NCBI GenBank assembly: GCA_016721005.1
Contig: JADKJM010000004.1
Coordinates: 248,001 to 312,000 of the forward strand
Direction of reading: 5' to 3'
Source of the DNA: Flavobacteriales bacterium
GTDB taxonomy: Bacteria; Bacteroidota; Bacteroidia; Flavobacteriales_F; PHOS-HE28
Length of the DNA stretch: 64,000 nucleotides
Shown here piece after piece: positions 42,162-51,408 of this stretch. The notes beneath the pieces were generated by a model. That model had not been told where the DNA came from and did not search any database. It saw only the letters and a list, made by a program, of their open reading frames with translations. Within the stretch, counting starts at the first letter, position 1, and the number at the start of each line of letters is the position of its first letter. Made by a program: the position numbers and the translations under genes.

Positions 42162-43664
42162 GTGGCGAGCAAGACCCGATCGATCAAGAAAATTCTCGTG
42201 GCCAATCGCGGGGAGATCGCCCTACGCGTGATGCGCTCCGCCAGGGAGATGGGGATCGCTACCGTAGCGGTGTACTCCGAAGCCGATCGCAATGCGCCCT
42301 TCGTGCGTTTCGCCGATGAAGCGGTTTGCATTGGTCCGGCGCCGAGCAAGGAGAGCTACCTCGTCGTGGAGAAGGTGATCCAGGTCTGCAAGGACCTGAA
42401 TGTGGATGCGGTCCACCCGGGATATGGATTCCTGAGCGAGAATGGCGAATTCTGTCAAGCCTTGGAGAAAGCCGGGATGATCTTCATCGGGCCCACTGCG
42501 CATGCCATGTTGGTCATGGGCGATAAGCTCGCAGCGAAAGCAGCGGTGAAGGATCACGGTGTCCCGTTGGTTCCCGGAACCGAGGGTGCAGTGAACGGGT
42601 TGGATGAAGCGATGAAGGTGGCGGAACAGATCACCTTCCCGATCCTGATCAAAGCGGCGGCCGGTGGCGGCGGCAAGGGCATGCGCATCGTGGAGAAGGA
42701 AAGCGAGTTGAAGGAAGGCCTTGAGCGCGCGATCAGTGAAGCGCAGAATGCGTTCGGTGATGGAAGTGTGTTCATCGAGAAGTATGTGGCAGGTCCACGG
42801 CACATCGAAGTGCAGATCATGGCGGATACGCATGGCAACACGTGCTACCTGTTCGAGCGCGAATGCAGCGTGCAACGGCGACACCAGAAGGTGATCGAGG
42901 AGGCACCGAGCGCCGTGCTGACCCCCGAACTGCGCAAGCGTATGGGAGAGGCCGCCGTGGCTGTGGCGAAGAGCGTGGACTATCGCGGCGCTGGCACGGT
43001 GGAGTTCCTTTTGGACGAGAAGATGAACTTCTACTTCATGGAGATGAACACCCGCTTGCAGGTGGAGCATCCCGTGACGGAAATGATAACCGGTCTGGAT
43101 CTGGTAAAGCTCCAGATCCGCGTGGCGGAAGGAGAGCATTTGCCCTTCAAGCAAGAGGATCTGGAGATCCTGGGCCATGCCATTGAAGTGCGGGTCTACG
43201 CGGAAGATCCGGGCAACAACTTCCTGCCGGATATCGGCAGGCTCACCACCTACCGCCCTCCTCAGGGACCGGGGATCCGCGTCGACGATGGATTCGAGGA
43301 GGGGATGGAGATCCCGATCCATTACGACCCGATGATCGCGAAGCTGATCACGCACGGTGCCACCCGCGAAGAGGCGATCGATCGTATGGCCCGCGCCATC
43401 GACGACTACGCCATCAGCGGTGTGGAGACCACCTTGCCGTTCTGCCGCTTCGTCATGGGGCACCCGGCGTTCCGGAGCGGGAATTACGACACGCACTTCA
43501 TCCGGGATCATTTCACCCCGGATGTATTGGAAGGCAAGGACCCCGAAGAACGCAAGGCTGCGGTCCTGGTTGCTGCACATCTGATGCAGTTCCGCCAAGT
43601 GGGCAAACCGCGGGAGGCCGGACCGGTGCAAGGCGCAAGTGCTTGGAAACTAAAGCGTCGTTGA
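42162..43664 (+). CDS. accC: Biotin carboxylase subunit of acetyl-/propionyl-CoA carboxylase
   Basis: 500 residues starting with GTG at 42162. Motifs: KKILVANRGEIALRVMRSA, HPGYGFLSEN, ATP-grasp glycine loop KAAAGGGGKGMRIV, FIEKYVAGPRHIEVQ, ERECSVQRRHQKVIEEAPS and MEMNTRLQVEHPVTE. The enzyme carboxylates biotin using ATP and bicarbonate. The extra C-terminal 50 residues fit the longer Bacteroidota form that works with a propionyl-CoA-type carboxyltransferase. The biotin carrier and transferase genes are not adjacent. Confidence 0.93.
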   Translation: MASKTRSIKKILVANRGEIALRVMRSAREMGIATVAVYSEADRNAPFVRFADEAVCIGPAPSKESYLVVEKVIQVCKDLNVDAVHPGYGFLSENGEFCQALEKAGMIFIGPTAHAMLVMGDKLAAKAAVKDHGVPLVPGTEGAVNGLDEAMKVAEQITFPILIKAAAGGGGKGMRIVEKESELKEGLERAISEAQNAFGDGSVFIEKYVAGPRHIEVQIMADTHGNTCYLFERECSVQRRHQKVIEEAPSAVLTPELRKRMGEAAVAVAKSVDYRGAGTVEFLLDEKMNFYFMEMNTRLQVEHPVTEMITGLDLVKLQIRVAEGEHLPFKQEDLEILGHAIEVRVYAEDPGNNFLPDIGRLTTYRPPQGPGIRVDDGFEEGMEIPIHYDPMIAKLITHGATREEAIDRMARAIDDYAISGVETTLPFCRFVMGHPAFRSGNYDTHFIRDHFTPDVLEGKDPEERKAAVLVAAHLMQFRQVGKPREAGPVQGASAWKLKRR

Positions 43665-43697
43665 GCGGGTAGAAAGGACTAATGTGGTCCGACCCGC
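43665..43697. terminator. Two-part hairpin after accC
   Basis: GCGGGT pairs with ACCCGC, enclosing a second stem GGAC / GTCC. It starts immediately after the accC stop. There is no T-run, so it may be a processing or Rho-assisted site; function inferred from position. Confidence 0.35.
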
Positions 43698-43723
43698 GTT
43701 GTAGCTTCACAGGCGGGAACGCC

Positions 43724-44431
43724 ATGAGCATGCTACGCGCTTTCCTTCTTTCAGCTTTTTTACTGGCCACCGCCTTCGTGACCCGGGTGCGGGCGCAAAG
43801 CGCGGGACCGAACACGGTCTTCAAGGCTGTGGTCATGGATGGGGATACGATACCGAGCGTGGACCTGCACGAGGCTGTGGTGGAAGGACGATGGACCCCC
43901 AAGGACCGACGTGAAGCAGCACGTTACGACCGTCTTACGCGGAATGTCCTGAAGGTCTATCCCTATGCCCATGTCACCCGCGAACTCCTCAGTGAGTACC
44001 AACGGGATCTCACCCTCATCCGGCGCACCGGGGACCAGGACCTCTATGTGAAACTTGCCGAAGCAGAGCTTCGAGCCGAATTCGAGGCGGAGGTGAAGGA
44101 CCTCACCGGTAGCCAAGGGCGGGTATTGGTGAAGCTCATCGATCGTGAAACGGGCCGAACCTCTTACGACCTGGTGAAACAACTGCGGGGTGGGTTCACG
44201 GCCTTTATATGGCAGGGCATGGCCCGGCTCTTCGGGCAGGATCTTCGAAGCACGTATGATGCGGATGGCGAGGACCGTATGATCGAGGTGGTGGTGCAGC
44301 GGATCGAACGCGGAGACCTGGTCGCTGCGGTGCGTGCTGCACGAACGGCCAGTGCGCAGGCCCGCCTTACCAAACGGAAGGCGCGCTTGTACAAGCGGTA
44401 CGGCATTGAATCGCCCCAAGCGGATCTTTGA
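43724..44431 (+). CDS. DUF4294 family secreted protein
   Basis: 235 residues from ATG 43724 (a second ATG is two codons later), with a signal peptide (LRAFLLSAFLLATAFVTRV). Family segments: VMDGDTIPSVDLHEAVV, YDRLTRNVLKVYPYAHVTR, LIDRETGRTSYDLVKQLRG, FTAFIWQGMARLF. DUF4294 is a Bacteroidota periplasmic family of unknown function. Confidence 0.85.
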   Translation: MSMLRAFLLSAFLLATAFVTRVRAQSAGPNTVFKAVVMDGDTIPSVDLHEAVVEGRWTPKDRREAARYDRLTRNVLKVYPYAHVTRELLSEYQRDLTLIRRTGDQDLYVKLAEAELRAEFEAEVKDLTGSQGRVLVKLIDRETGRTSYDLVKQLRGGFTAFIWQGMARLFGQDLRSTYDADGEDRMIEVVVQRIERGDLVAAVRAARTASAQARLTKRKARLYKRYGIESPQADL

Positions 44432-44452
44432 TCTTGTGGCCAAGAGGGTCGT

Positions 44453-44944
44453 CTAGAACGACAACTCCATCACATGATCATCCATCACGTAGCCTTGTCC
44501 GATGTCGATCACGTCGTCACGAACGACACGGAATCCTTGGCGCTGATACCAATGCCGTGTAGGGTTGTATCGGTTCACGTTCAGTTCGATCGCGGTATTC
44601 CCCGCGTTCTTCGCCGCTTCGATCACCGCATTCAGGAGTGCATACCCGGCGCCCGAGCCATGCAGTTCGGGTAGGACGTAGAGCTTGTGTAATCGCGTCG
44701 ATCGAGAAGTTCCGTAGTGATGCTCGAAACCCGCGAAGCCGATCGGGCGATCATCCTTCGTGCAGATGAGAAATTGATGTCCTTGACGTAGCTGCTCATG
44801 CAGGACCGGGATCGAATACATACCGTCGAGCATGTATGCGAGCTGGTCAGTGGAAAGTATGCTCGCATACACGACGGGCCATGTCCGGTGCGCGATTTCG
44901 TGGATCACGCCGAGTTCATCCGCTGAGCATTCCTTGATGATCAT
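44453..44944 (-). CDS. GNAT-family N-acetyltransferase
   Basis: 163 residues. The acetyl-CoA-binding signature is in LHKLYVLPELHGSGAGYALL (the Q/RxxGxG loop as HGSGAG). ELNVNRYNPTRHWYQRQGF is the usual motif B with a tyrosine. Substrate unknown. It is separated from the glycan genes by 49 bp and may be the last gene of that operon. Confidence 0.85.
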   Translation of the reverse strand: MIIKECSADELGVIHEIAHRTWPVVYASILSTDQLAYMLDGMYSIPVLHEQLRQGHQFLICTKDDRPIGFAGFEHHYGTSRSTRLHKLYVLPELHGSGAGYALLNAVIEAAKNAGNTAIELNVNRYNPTRHWYQRQGFRVVRDDVIDIGQGYVMDDHVMELSF

Positions 44945-44993
44945 TCCTCTGGCCCGATCGGCATAGCAACGACACGTTCACTTCGGCCATGCA

Positions 44994-46658
44994 TCACCTC
45001 TTCTCCTTGTACACCACGAACACGTTCTCATGCATGGTCTCCCAGATGTTCAGGACGGTGATCCTATCCTCGTGGAAGCCGATCCGCTGGAATTCGACCA
45101 TATCGTCCAAATAGCCCACCGCATAGTTCGTTGTGGTGTCCTCGATCGCCATGCGTTCCAATACCGGCCATTGATCATTGTAGCCTCCAGGTAACACATA
45201 GGGGTTCAGTCTCGGAACGATGTCGTTGTACGTGCGGAAGCCCATGGATGCCGCACCTATGAACACCGCGCCGTCATAGCTCCGTAGCGAGTGCATGAAG
45301 TCCGCGTAAGCATACTCTCTTTCAATGATCATGGATCGCACGGAGTTCCACGTTCCGGGGACAAGCAGGAAGCACAAGACCCATCGCGCATTCCACCACG
45401 ACGCTGGCTCCATCGCCCGCCGGAAAAGCAATAGCGCCACGACCACGAGTGCGATCACGATCCCGGGAAGGAGCGCTGGACTGACTTGTGCCGAAAGGAA
45501 ACTCGCGTTCTTGTGGTACAACAGGATCTGTCCGAGGAGCCCGGTGATCAGGATCAGGGCCAAGGTCCATCCGATCCATCGACCACGGACCGACCGGGGA
45601 TCCGCCTCTAATGAATGTTCGAAACTCCCGGCGATGACCAAGAGCGCAAGGGGAAGAAGGATGACCAGCTTGCGGGTGGGATAGTCGTTGATGAACGCGG
45701 TTTGTGCGAAGAATACGATCGTGAACGCGGCAACAATGATCAACGCTGGCGACCACCTGCGAACCGGCCGACGGAACAGAAAGAATGCGCTTCCGAGGAA
45801 GATCAGCAACAACGCCGGGTTCAGCCGGAAGATATTGGCCTGTACCATGCTGTACAGATCCAGGAAGAGACCCGAAGGTGAAAGGCTCACGCGGTGTTCG
45901 AAATTCTTCCCGGTCACTGCGGTCTGTGCGAGTTCATTGTACCCCAGCAACCAAATGAGTCCGAGCAGGAGTGTGATCCCCGAGACAACGCCGACCACAT
46001 GGCTGGATACCGCCCTCAAGGATCTTTTGTAACCACCTTCGGCCTGGAACGTGATCATGGCGATCGCCAACCAACAGGCTGGTAACACGAATGCGTTCGT
46101 CGGGTAGGTGAGCAGGACGAGAAGAGCGCTACCTGCGCCGTGCATGAATAAGCCTATTGTGTTGGGTGTAGGTCGCAATATCCGATCCAGCCAGAGCATG
46201 GTGACCAGCATCATGGCCATACGCGCGATCGTTGGTTCCACCAGGATGCTGGCAAAGCCGAAGGAGAGGTCGCTCACCATGATCAGTGGCAGGATGTTCA
46301 ACAAGAGCCGGTCGGTGGTGATCCTCGCAAGCAGCGAATGGAAACACAACAGGGAGATGAGCGCGAAGAGGACGGAACCGAAGCGTAGACCGAGGTAATT
46401 GTCTCCGAACACCACGAGTCCTAGGTACGCGCCAACGTTGGTGATCGTGGGTATCCCCGTGAGCCGGAATGGGTGATCCACGAATGCGTCGCCGCGCTCG
46501 TACAGGTCGTAGGCGGGGAAGACATAGAAGCCTTCGTCCTTCGGGAGGTAGTCGGTGAGGTCCCGAACAGGCGGGTCGATGTCGATCACGAGCAGGCGCA
46601 AGAGCGTGATCAGCACTGCAAGCAGAAGTCCGGGTGGTGTGGACCGGAGCCAACTCAT
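44994..46658 (-). CDS. GT39-like membrane glycosyltransferase (GT-C fold)
   Basis: 554 residues with about eleven hydrophobic helices. The first loop carries LTDYLPKDEGFYVFPA, whose acidic pair matches the catalytic D-E region of PMT/ArnT-type enzymes that use lipid-linked sugars. The ATG overlaps the wecE stop (ATGA), so they are translated together. It probably transfers a sugar from polyprenyl phosphate at the periplasmic face; the acceptor is unknown. Confidence 0.75.
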   Translation of the reverse strand: MSWLRSTPPGLLLAVLITLLRLLVIDIDPPVRDLTDYLPKDEGFYVFPAYDLYERGDAFVDHPFRLTGIPTITNVGAYLGLVVFGDNYLGLRFGSVLFALISLLCFHSLLARITTDRLLLNILPLIMVSDLSFGFASILVEPTIARMAMMLVTMLWLDRILRPTPNTIGLFMHGAGSALLVLLTYPTNAFVLPACWLAIAMITFQAEGGYKRSLRAVSSHVVGVVSGITLLLGLIWLLGYNELAQTAVTGKNFEHRVSLSPSGLFLDLYSMVQANIFRLNPALLLIFLGSAFFLFRRPVRRWSPALIIVAAFTIVFFAQTAFINDYPTRKLVILLPLALLVIAGSFEHSLEADPRSVRGRWIGWTLALILITGLLGQILLYHKNASFLSAQVSPALLPGIVIALVVVALLLFRRAMEPASWWNARWVLCFLLVPGTWNSVRSMIIEREYAYADFMHSLRSYDGAVFIGAASMGFRTYNDIVPRLNPYVLPGGYNDQWPVLERMAIEDTTTNYAVGYLDDMVEFQRIGFHEDRITVLNIWETMHENVFVVYKEKR

Positions 46659-47794
46659 GGCATCACCACATCGATCACGTCACAGATCCGGTCCACGTCC
46701 TGGTCGGTAAGATCCGCGAAGAGCGGAAGCCGGACCAACCGGTCGGAAAGCGCATCACAGTATTGGAGCACACGACCATCGTGTTTGGCGCTGTAGAACG
46801 GACTACGGTGCAGTCCCTGATAGTGGAACACCGCCATGATATCCCTTGCCTTCAACCCTTCGATCAACCGTGTTCGGGTAGCTAGATCACGGCAAACCAG
46901 GTAGTAGACGTGTGCATTGTTCGTCGCATCGGCAGGGATGACCGGTGTGGTGAAATTCCCACGCGCCTGAAGCGGTTGCAATCGTCGGTGATAGATATCC
47001 CAGATCGCGCAGCGCCTCGCTTGGATCGTATCCAAGGCTTCTAATTGCGCAAAGAGGAACGCAGCCGTGATCTCACTGGGCAGGAAGGAACTGCCCACAT
47101 CCACCCAGCCGTACTTGTCCACTTGTCCGCGGAAGAAGGCGGACCGGTTCGTGCCCTTCTCCCAAATGATCTCGGCGCGTTGCACGAAACGCTCATCGTT
47201 GATCACCAGCATGCCGCCTTCGCCGGAGATGATGTTCTTGGTCTCGTGGAAAGAGAACGCGGAAAGATGGCCGATGCGACCGAGCGGAACGGGGTCCTTG
47301 CCCTTGGGCCGGTACATGGCATCCACCGCGTGTGCTGCATCCTCCACCACGAACAGGCCGTGACGATCCGCAAGGGACATGATCGTCTCCATGTCGCAGG
47401 CCACACCGCCGTAGTGTACCACCACGATCGCTTTCGTGCGCGGTGTGATCAGTGCCTCGATCGCTGCGGCATCCATGTTCGGATGGTCAGGCAGACTGTC
47501 CACGAACACGATGCGCGCACCGCGCAAGACGAAGGCATTCGCAGTGGACACGAATGTGAAAGCCGGCATGATCACCTCATCACCTTCCTTGATGTCCAGC
47601 AGTAGCGCAGCCATTTCCAATGCATCCGTGCAGCTATGCGTGAGCAAGCATGAGCGGAATCCATAGCGCTTTTGGAAGAACGCATGGCACAAGGCCGTGT
47701 ACTTGCCGTTGCCGGAGATCTTGCCGGTGGCCACCGCATCCTGTATGAAGCCGATCTCCTTGCCGGTGAGATGTGGTCGGTTGAAGGGGATCAT
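46655..47794 (-). CDS. wecE: dTDP-4-amino-4,6-dideoxygalactose transaminase (WecE/RffA type)
   Basis: 379 residues from the ATG at 47794 (MIPFNRPHLTGKEIGFI, the conserved RffA start); an ATG seven codons upstream is less likely. PLP-lysine motif: SAFSFHETKNIISGEGG. EKGTNRSAFFRGQVDKYGWVD is a hallmark of the RffA branch of the DegT/DnrJ/EryC1 family. It aminates dTDP-4-keto-6-deoxyglucose to dTDP-Fuc4N. The wecD-like gene follows the same strand upstream, giving the pair that makes dTDP-Fuc4NAc. rmlA/rmlB must lie elsewhere. Confidence 0.9.
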   Translation of the reverse strand: MIPFNRPHLTGKEIGFIQDAVATGKISGNGKYTALCHAFFQKRYGFRSCLLTHSCTDALEMAALLLDIKEGDEVIMPAFTFVSTANAFVLRGARIVFVDSLPDHPNMDAAAIEALITPRTKAIVVVHYGGVACDMETIMSLADRHGLFVVEDAAHAVDAMYRPKGKDPVPLGRIGHLSAFSFHETKNIISGEGGMLVINDERFVQRAEIIWEKGTNRSAFFRGQVDKYGWVDVGSSFLPSEITAAFLFAQLEALDTIQARRCAIWDIYHRRLQPLQARGNFTTPVIPADATNNAHVYYLVCRDLATRTRLIEGLKARDIMAVFHYQGLHRSPFYSAKHDGRVLQYCDALSDRLVRLPLFADLTDQDVDRICDVIDVVMP

Positions 47795-47894
47795 CAGGAG
47801 CGAAATTGGGAACAATAACAGGATGGTGGATCAAGCGCACCAAGGACCGGTGAAGGACCCGGATGGCACGATACATACGCGCGTGGTCGGTCGG

Positions 47895-48581
47895 TCATGC
47901 CGAAGCATGGCCGCTCTTGGGCCGGAAATGATGGATACAGGTTCGCTCGATCACTTGGAATCCGGCTCTGGCGTACAATACCATCGCGGCTTCGTTCGCT
48001 TCCTGTGTCACCACGGTGATACGTTTCTTGCTGGCCTCGCGCACTGCCACGAATGATGCATCCAGCAACGCACTGCCAACGCCCTTTCCCCTGGCACGAG
48101 CATCCACTGCGATCAACCCGATGCTCGAACTCGCATCACCGTGTGCTAGGCTCACGAAACCGGTAAGGCCGAGTTCATCCTGCGTGACGAGTACAAGTTC
48201 ACCGGGGCGCTCCAAGGAATTATCCAACCACCGCATGTACAGCCGCTCGAATTCTCCATTGGTGAAGGCAGGGTCCACGCGGAACCGGGAATGGATCCCG
48301 CTTTCCAACGCGAGCCGCTTCAGTTGATCATTCGCCTTTCCTTGGAAACGTTCGACCGGGATCCGAGGTGCGGAAGGGGACTCTGGAATTTCGCGATCCA
48401 GCACAATCTTCACGTCCACCAGAGCCAAACCCGGTAATGGGTCGGAGGAGAGCACATGGATGAGATCGAACCCTGAACCTTCCACTTGCAGGTTCTCAAT
48501 GCTGAACGCGTCCGGGGCGATCCTTGCCCGGCCCACCTCGTACCCGAAGAAGTCCGAATCCCAGGCCAACCGCTCGATCAT
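47895..48581 (-). CDS. dTDP-fucosamine acetyltransferase-like GNAT protein (WecD/RffC type)
   Basis: 228 residues. The N-terminus MIERLAWDSDFFGYEVGRAR is typical of WecD-like sugar acetyltransferases. The GNAT domain in the C-terminal half has IGLIAVDARARGKGVGSALL and ANEAAMVLYARAGFQVIERT. Next to a WecE homologue it most likely acetylates the 4-amino group of the dTDP sugar. Its start overlaps the stop of the GT2 gene upstream (ATGA). Confidence 0.8.
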   Translation of the reverse strand: MIERLAWDSDFFGYEVGRARIAPDAFSIENLQVEGSGFDLIHVLSSDPLPGLALVDVKIVLDREIPESPSAPRIPVERFQGKANDQLKRLALESGIHSRFRVDPAFTNGEFERLYMRWLDNSLERPGELVLVTQDELGLTGFVSLAHGDASSSIGLIAVDARARGKGVGSALLDASFVAVREASKKRITVVTQEANEAAMVLYARAGFQVIERTCIHHFRPKSGHASA

Positions 48582-49495
48582 TCGGTGGTCCGTTCAATGA
48601 TGTAGAGTGGGCGGTCCTTCACGCCTTCGAAGGTCTTGCCAACGTAAAGCCCAACCACGCCGAGGGTGATCATCATGCAACCGGAAAGGAACCAGATGCT
48701 GGTGATCAAGCTCGCATAACCGAGGACGGTGATATCCCCCAAGGCCCACTGCACCAACGTGTACACGACCAATACCAGCGATAGCACGGCGACAATGACC
48801 CCGAACTTCACCAACAAGCGCAGCGGTTTATCACTGTACGCGAGGATGATGTCCATGGCAAGCCGAAGCATCCTGTTCAGGTTGTAGCTGCTCTTCCCCA
48901 CGGTACGTCCTGCATGTTCAACATCGAGCTTGGTGGTCCGGAATCCGACCCACTTCACCATGGTGGGGAAGTAACGTATGCTCTCACGCAACCGACGGAC
49001 TTCCGTGATCACTGCTGCTGAGTAGATCCCGAAGTTACCCACGGTCTCGTCCTGTTCCGACCCCGTGAGGTAGCCGAGGGTGCGATAGAAAAGTCGCGAG
49101 AAGAGCTTTTTGAAGAAGCCGTCCTTGCGGTCCACTCGCCGAGCAAGCACCACATCGTACCCCTTCCGCATTTCCTCCAGAAGACGTGGTATCTCCTCCG
49201 GACGATCCTGGAGGTCGCAATCCATCACCACAACAGCATCTCCTGTTACTCGGTCAAGTCCGGCAGTAATGGCATAGTGCTGACCGAAGTTCCTGCTGAG
49301 CTTGAGCCCTATCACATGTTGATCGGACTTCGCCTCCGCCACGATCACATCCCAACTGCCTTCGGGGCAGGCATCGTCCACGAGGATCAATTCCCAATCG
49401 ACCCCGAGCGGGATCATCACCGCGCGGATCCGCGCCACCAACTCCGGCACCAATGCTTTGCTCCGATAGACCGGACTGACCACGGAGACCTTCAT
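48578..49495 (-). CDS. GT2 glycosyltransferase with two C-terminal membrane helices (GtrB/DPM-like)
   Basis: 305 residues. Family 2 motifs: VVSPVYRSKALVPEL, ILVDDACPEGSWDV, LSRNFGQHYAITAGLDRVTG, VVMDCDLQDRPEEIP. Two helices follow (VLSLVLVVYTLVQWALG and SIWFLSGCMMITLGVVGLYV). Such enzymes load a sugar onto polyprenyl phosphate, which would feed the GT39-like enzymes of this locus. Confidence 0.87.
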   Translation of the reverse strand: MKVSVVSPVYRSKALVPELVARIRAVMIPLGVDWELILVDDACPEGSWDVIVAEAKSDQHVIGLKLSRNFGQHYAITAGLDRVTGDAVVVMDCDLQDRPEEIPRLLEEMRKGYDVVLARRVDRKDGFFKKLFSRLFYRTLGYLTGSEQDETVGNFGIYSAAVITEVRRLRESIRYFPTMVKWVGFRTTKLDVEHAGRTVGKSSYNLNRMLRLAMDIILAYSDKPLRLLVKFGVIVAVLSLVLVVYTLVQWALGDITVLGYASLITSIWFLSGCMMITLGVVGLYVGKTFEGVKDRPLYIIERTTE

Positions 49496-49520
49496 GTGCT
49501 GCGTGCGGGCTGTGTTGTTT

Positions 49521-49547
49521 GCGCTGGCAATGTAGCCAAGCCAGCGC
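49521..49547. repeat. Perfect 8-bp-stem inverted repeat between the two GT2 genes
   Basis: GCGCTGGC (49521-49528) pairs with GCCAGCGC (49540-49547), 11-nt loop, in the 122-bp gap upstream of the GT2 gene at 48578. It has no T-run on either strand. Possibly a regulator site or mRNA hairpin. Confidence 0.35.
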
Positions 49548-49617
49548 TGGGTGTTGCTCGATCGAAAAGGGGATCCGCTGCCGATCCCGAAGACCCGAAC
49601 GGATCATCGGGGTACAC

Positions 49618-50340
49618 CTATCCCTTCATCCGGAAGCGGACCAGGAAACGGAAATACTCCAAGGTGGTGCGCGCCAGTTTCATGTTCGACTTTCCGATCC
49701 GCTTGCCGGAAGCCAGGATCATCGGGACCTCGATCACACGCGCCTCCACGCGGATCATCTTCAGCAATAATTCCAGCATGCAGATGAAGCCGGGCTCGGT
49801 GATCAATCCCGTCCAGCGTTCCTTCACCTTGCGCAATGCGGGAACCCGGTACACGCGGTAGAAGCTGCTGAGGGTGCTCACCTTCAGGTCGAAGATGGAC
49901 CGGAAAAGAAAGTTGGCCGCAGCGGAGAGCAGCTTGCGCAGCACGGTGGTCTTCTGGAAGCCGCCGCCTTGTGCGTACACGGATGCCAGAACGAGGTCAT
50001 AACCCAAGCCAGCGATCGCGAGCATATCCGGCAGGATGGTGATGTCCGACGTACGATCGGCCTCCATCGTCACCACCAGATCGTCGTCGTTCGCTTGTTG
50101 AAGGATGTGTTCAAAGCCCACCGCGAATGCGTGCCCGGGACCGCGATTGGTTCCATCGCCCAGGACGGTCGTGCGCTCCATCGGGAAACAGGTCGTGATC
50201 ACATCGCGTGTGCGATCGTGCGAACCGTCATCGGAGAGGATGATGCGGACATCGGCCCGCGCGATGTATGGCGCGAGTTCGAGCGCGAGTTTCGGGATGT
50301 TCTCCTCCTCGTTGTAGGTAGGGATCAGGAGGAAGATCAT
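49618..50340 (-). CDS. GT2 glycosyltransferase (dolichol-phosphate-mannose-synthase-like)
   Basis: 240 residues without membrane helices. MIFLLIPTYNEEENIPKLAL, IILSDDGSHDRTRDV, DLVVTMEADRTSDITILPDM and GKSNMKLARTTLEYFRFL are typical of the DPM1-like branch. Its start directly abuts the stop of the epimerase gene (TAGATG), so they are co-transcribed. Likely makes a polyprenyl-phosphate sugar or adds a residue to the lipid-linked glycan. Confidence 0.85.
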   Translation of the reverse strand: MIFLLIPTYNEEENIPKLALELAPYIARADVRIILSDDGSHDRTRDVITTCFPMERTTVLGDGTNRGPGHAFAVGFEHILQQANDDDLVVTMEADRTSDITILPDMLAIAGLGYDLVLASVYAQGGGFQKTTVLRKLLSAAANFLFRSIFDLKVSTLSSFYRVYRVPALRKVKERWTGLITEPGFICMLELLLKMIRVEARVIEVPMILASGKRIGKSNMKLARTTLEYFRFLVRFRMKG

Positions 50341-51321
50341 CTACGGCGCAGGTTGCAAGCGTTGCCATTCGATCGCGAGCCGCAAGCCTTCCTCCAGGCC
50401 GTACCGTGGCTTGAACCCGAGCATCTTCGAGATCTTGGAGATATCCGGCACCCGGCGTAGGACATCCTCATAACCACCGCCGAAGGTGGAGTAGGGGATG
50501 AGGGTGAGCTTGGGCTCCGCATCCTCCGGACGGATCAGTTTCCAGATCAAGCGGGCCAGTCCTTCAATGGTCACCTCGGTGGAAGGATCCGAACCAACAT
50601 TGAAGATCTCATTCTCCGCTTCGGCCTTTGCGATACAAAGCTGAAATCCCTGGATCGTATCCTCCACATAGGTGAAGGTCCGCGTCTGCTGGCCGGTGCC
50701 GTGCAATTCAATGGTCTCGTTGCGCAGAGCCTTGCCAATGAACACGGATTGTGGGCCGCCCCACCAGGTCATGTTCTGGTTCGGGCCATAGGAGCCGAAG
50801 AGCCGCAGAATGGTGTACTTCAACCCCTTCTCCTCACCCGTTGCAATGAGCTTGTGTTCGCTGTGGATCTTGGATGCAGCATAGGCCCAACGCTTCACCT
50901 TGGTGGGACCCAGGACCAGGTCGCTCTCTTCGCTGAACGGGATGCTCGGATTCTTCCCATACACGTCGGAGGTGGATGCGAAGACCAATCGCGCGCCGAG
51001 CTCAAGTGATCGCGCGATCGCATTGGAGGTCATCGTATTGTTCTCTTCGATGGTCCGATAACTGTTCGTGTAGCGCGGGATCTTCTGGCTTGCCAGATGA
51101 ACGATCGTATCCCCTTCCATGCCCTTCAATGCACCCGGGTCGCAGAGATCCGCTTCCATGAACGTGAATCGCTCGTGGCCCATGATCGCCTTGATGTTGC
51201 TACGACTACCATAACTGAAATTGTCGATACCGATGACCTCATGATCAGCACCTAGAAGCCTGCTTGTCAGATTCGAGCCGACGAAACCAGCTGCGCCGGT
51301 GATGATGATCTTGCGAGGCAT
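50341..51321 (-). CDS. NAD-dependent epimerase/dehydratase (extended SDR)
   Basis: 326 residues. The Rossmann motif is ITGAAGFVGSNL, the catalytic serine/threonine region FASTSDVYGKN, and the active-site YxxxK is in WAYAASKIHSEHKL. The sugar-nucleotide-binding part includes GTGQQTRTFTYVEDTIQG. It resembles UDP-glucose 4-epimerase / UDP-glucuronate decarboxylase-type enzymes; the exact substrate cannot be read from sequence. Confidence 0.85.
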   Translation of the reverse strand: MPRKIIITGAAGFVGSNLTSRLLGADHEVIGIDNFSYGSRSNIKAIMGHERFTFMEADLCDPGALKGMEGDTIVHLASQKIPRYTNSYRTIEENNTMTSNAIARSLELGARLVFASTSDVYGKNPSIPFSEESDLVLGPTKVKRWAYAASKIHSEHKLIATGEEKGLKYTILRLFGSYGPNQNMTWWGGPQSVFIGKALRNETIELHGTGQQTRTFTYVEDTIQGFQLCIAKAEAENEIFNVGSDPSTEVTIEGLARLIWKLIRPEDAEPKLTLIPYSTFGGGYEDVLRRVPDISKISKMLGFKPRYGLEEGLRLAIEWQRLQPAP

Positions 51322-51408
51322 AGGTGGAATTTCCGCTTACGATGGCGGTCGGTAAATGTATCGGCGACGGACGAATGGGTTCGATGCGGTGGTTACTCGG
51401 GATGGTGA

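Noticed and set aside
42222..43631. 469-residue minus-strand open frame opposite accC
   Set aside because: Antisense shadow of an intact accC; no recognisable motifs.
46655..47794. WecE-like aminotransferase as the missing KdnA partner of KdnB
   Set aside because: Its sequence follows the RffA/WecE branch closely (MIPFN start, EKGTNRSAFFRGQVDKY) and it sits beside a WecD-type acetyltransferase, so a dTDP-sugar role is better supported.
49560..49615. Possible terminator after the first GT2 gene (GATCCG...CGGATC with CTTTT on the minus strand)
   Set aside because: The stem is only 6 bp with a loop over 20 nt and competing pairings; not strong enough to annotate.
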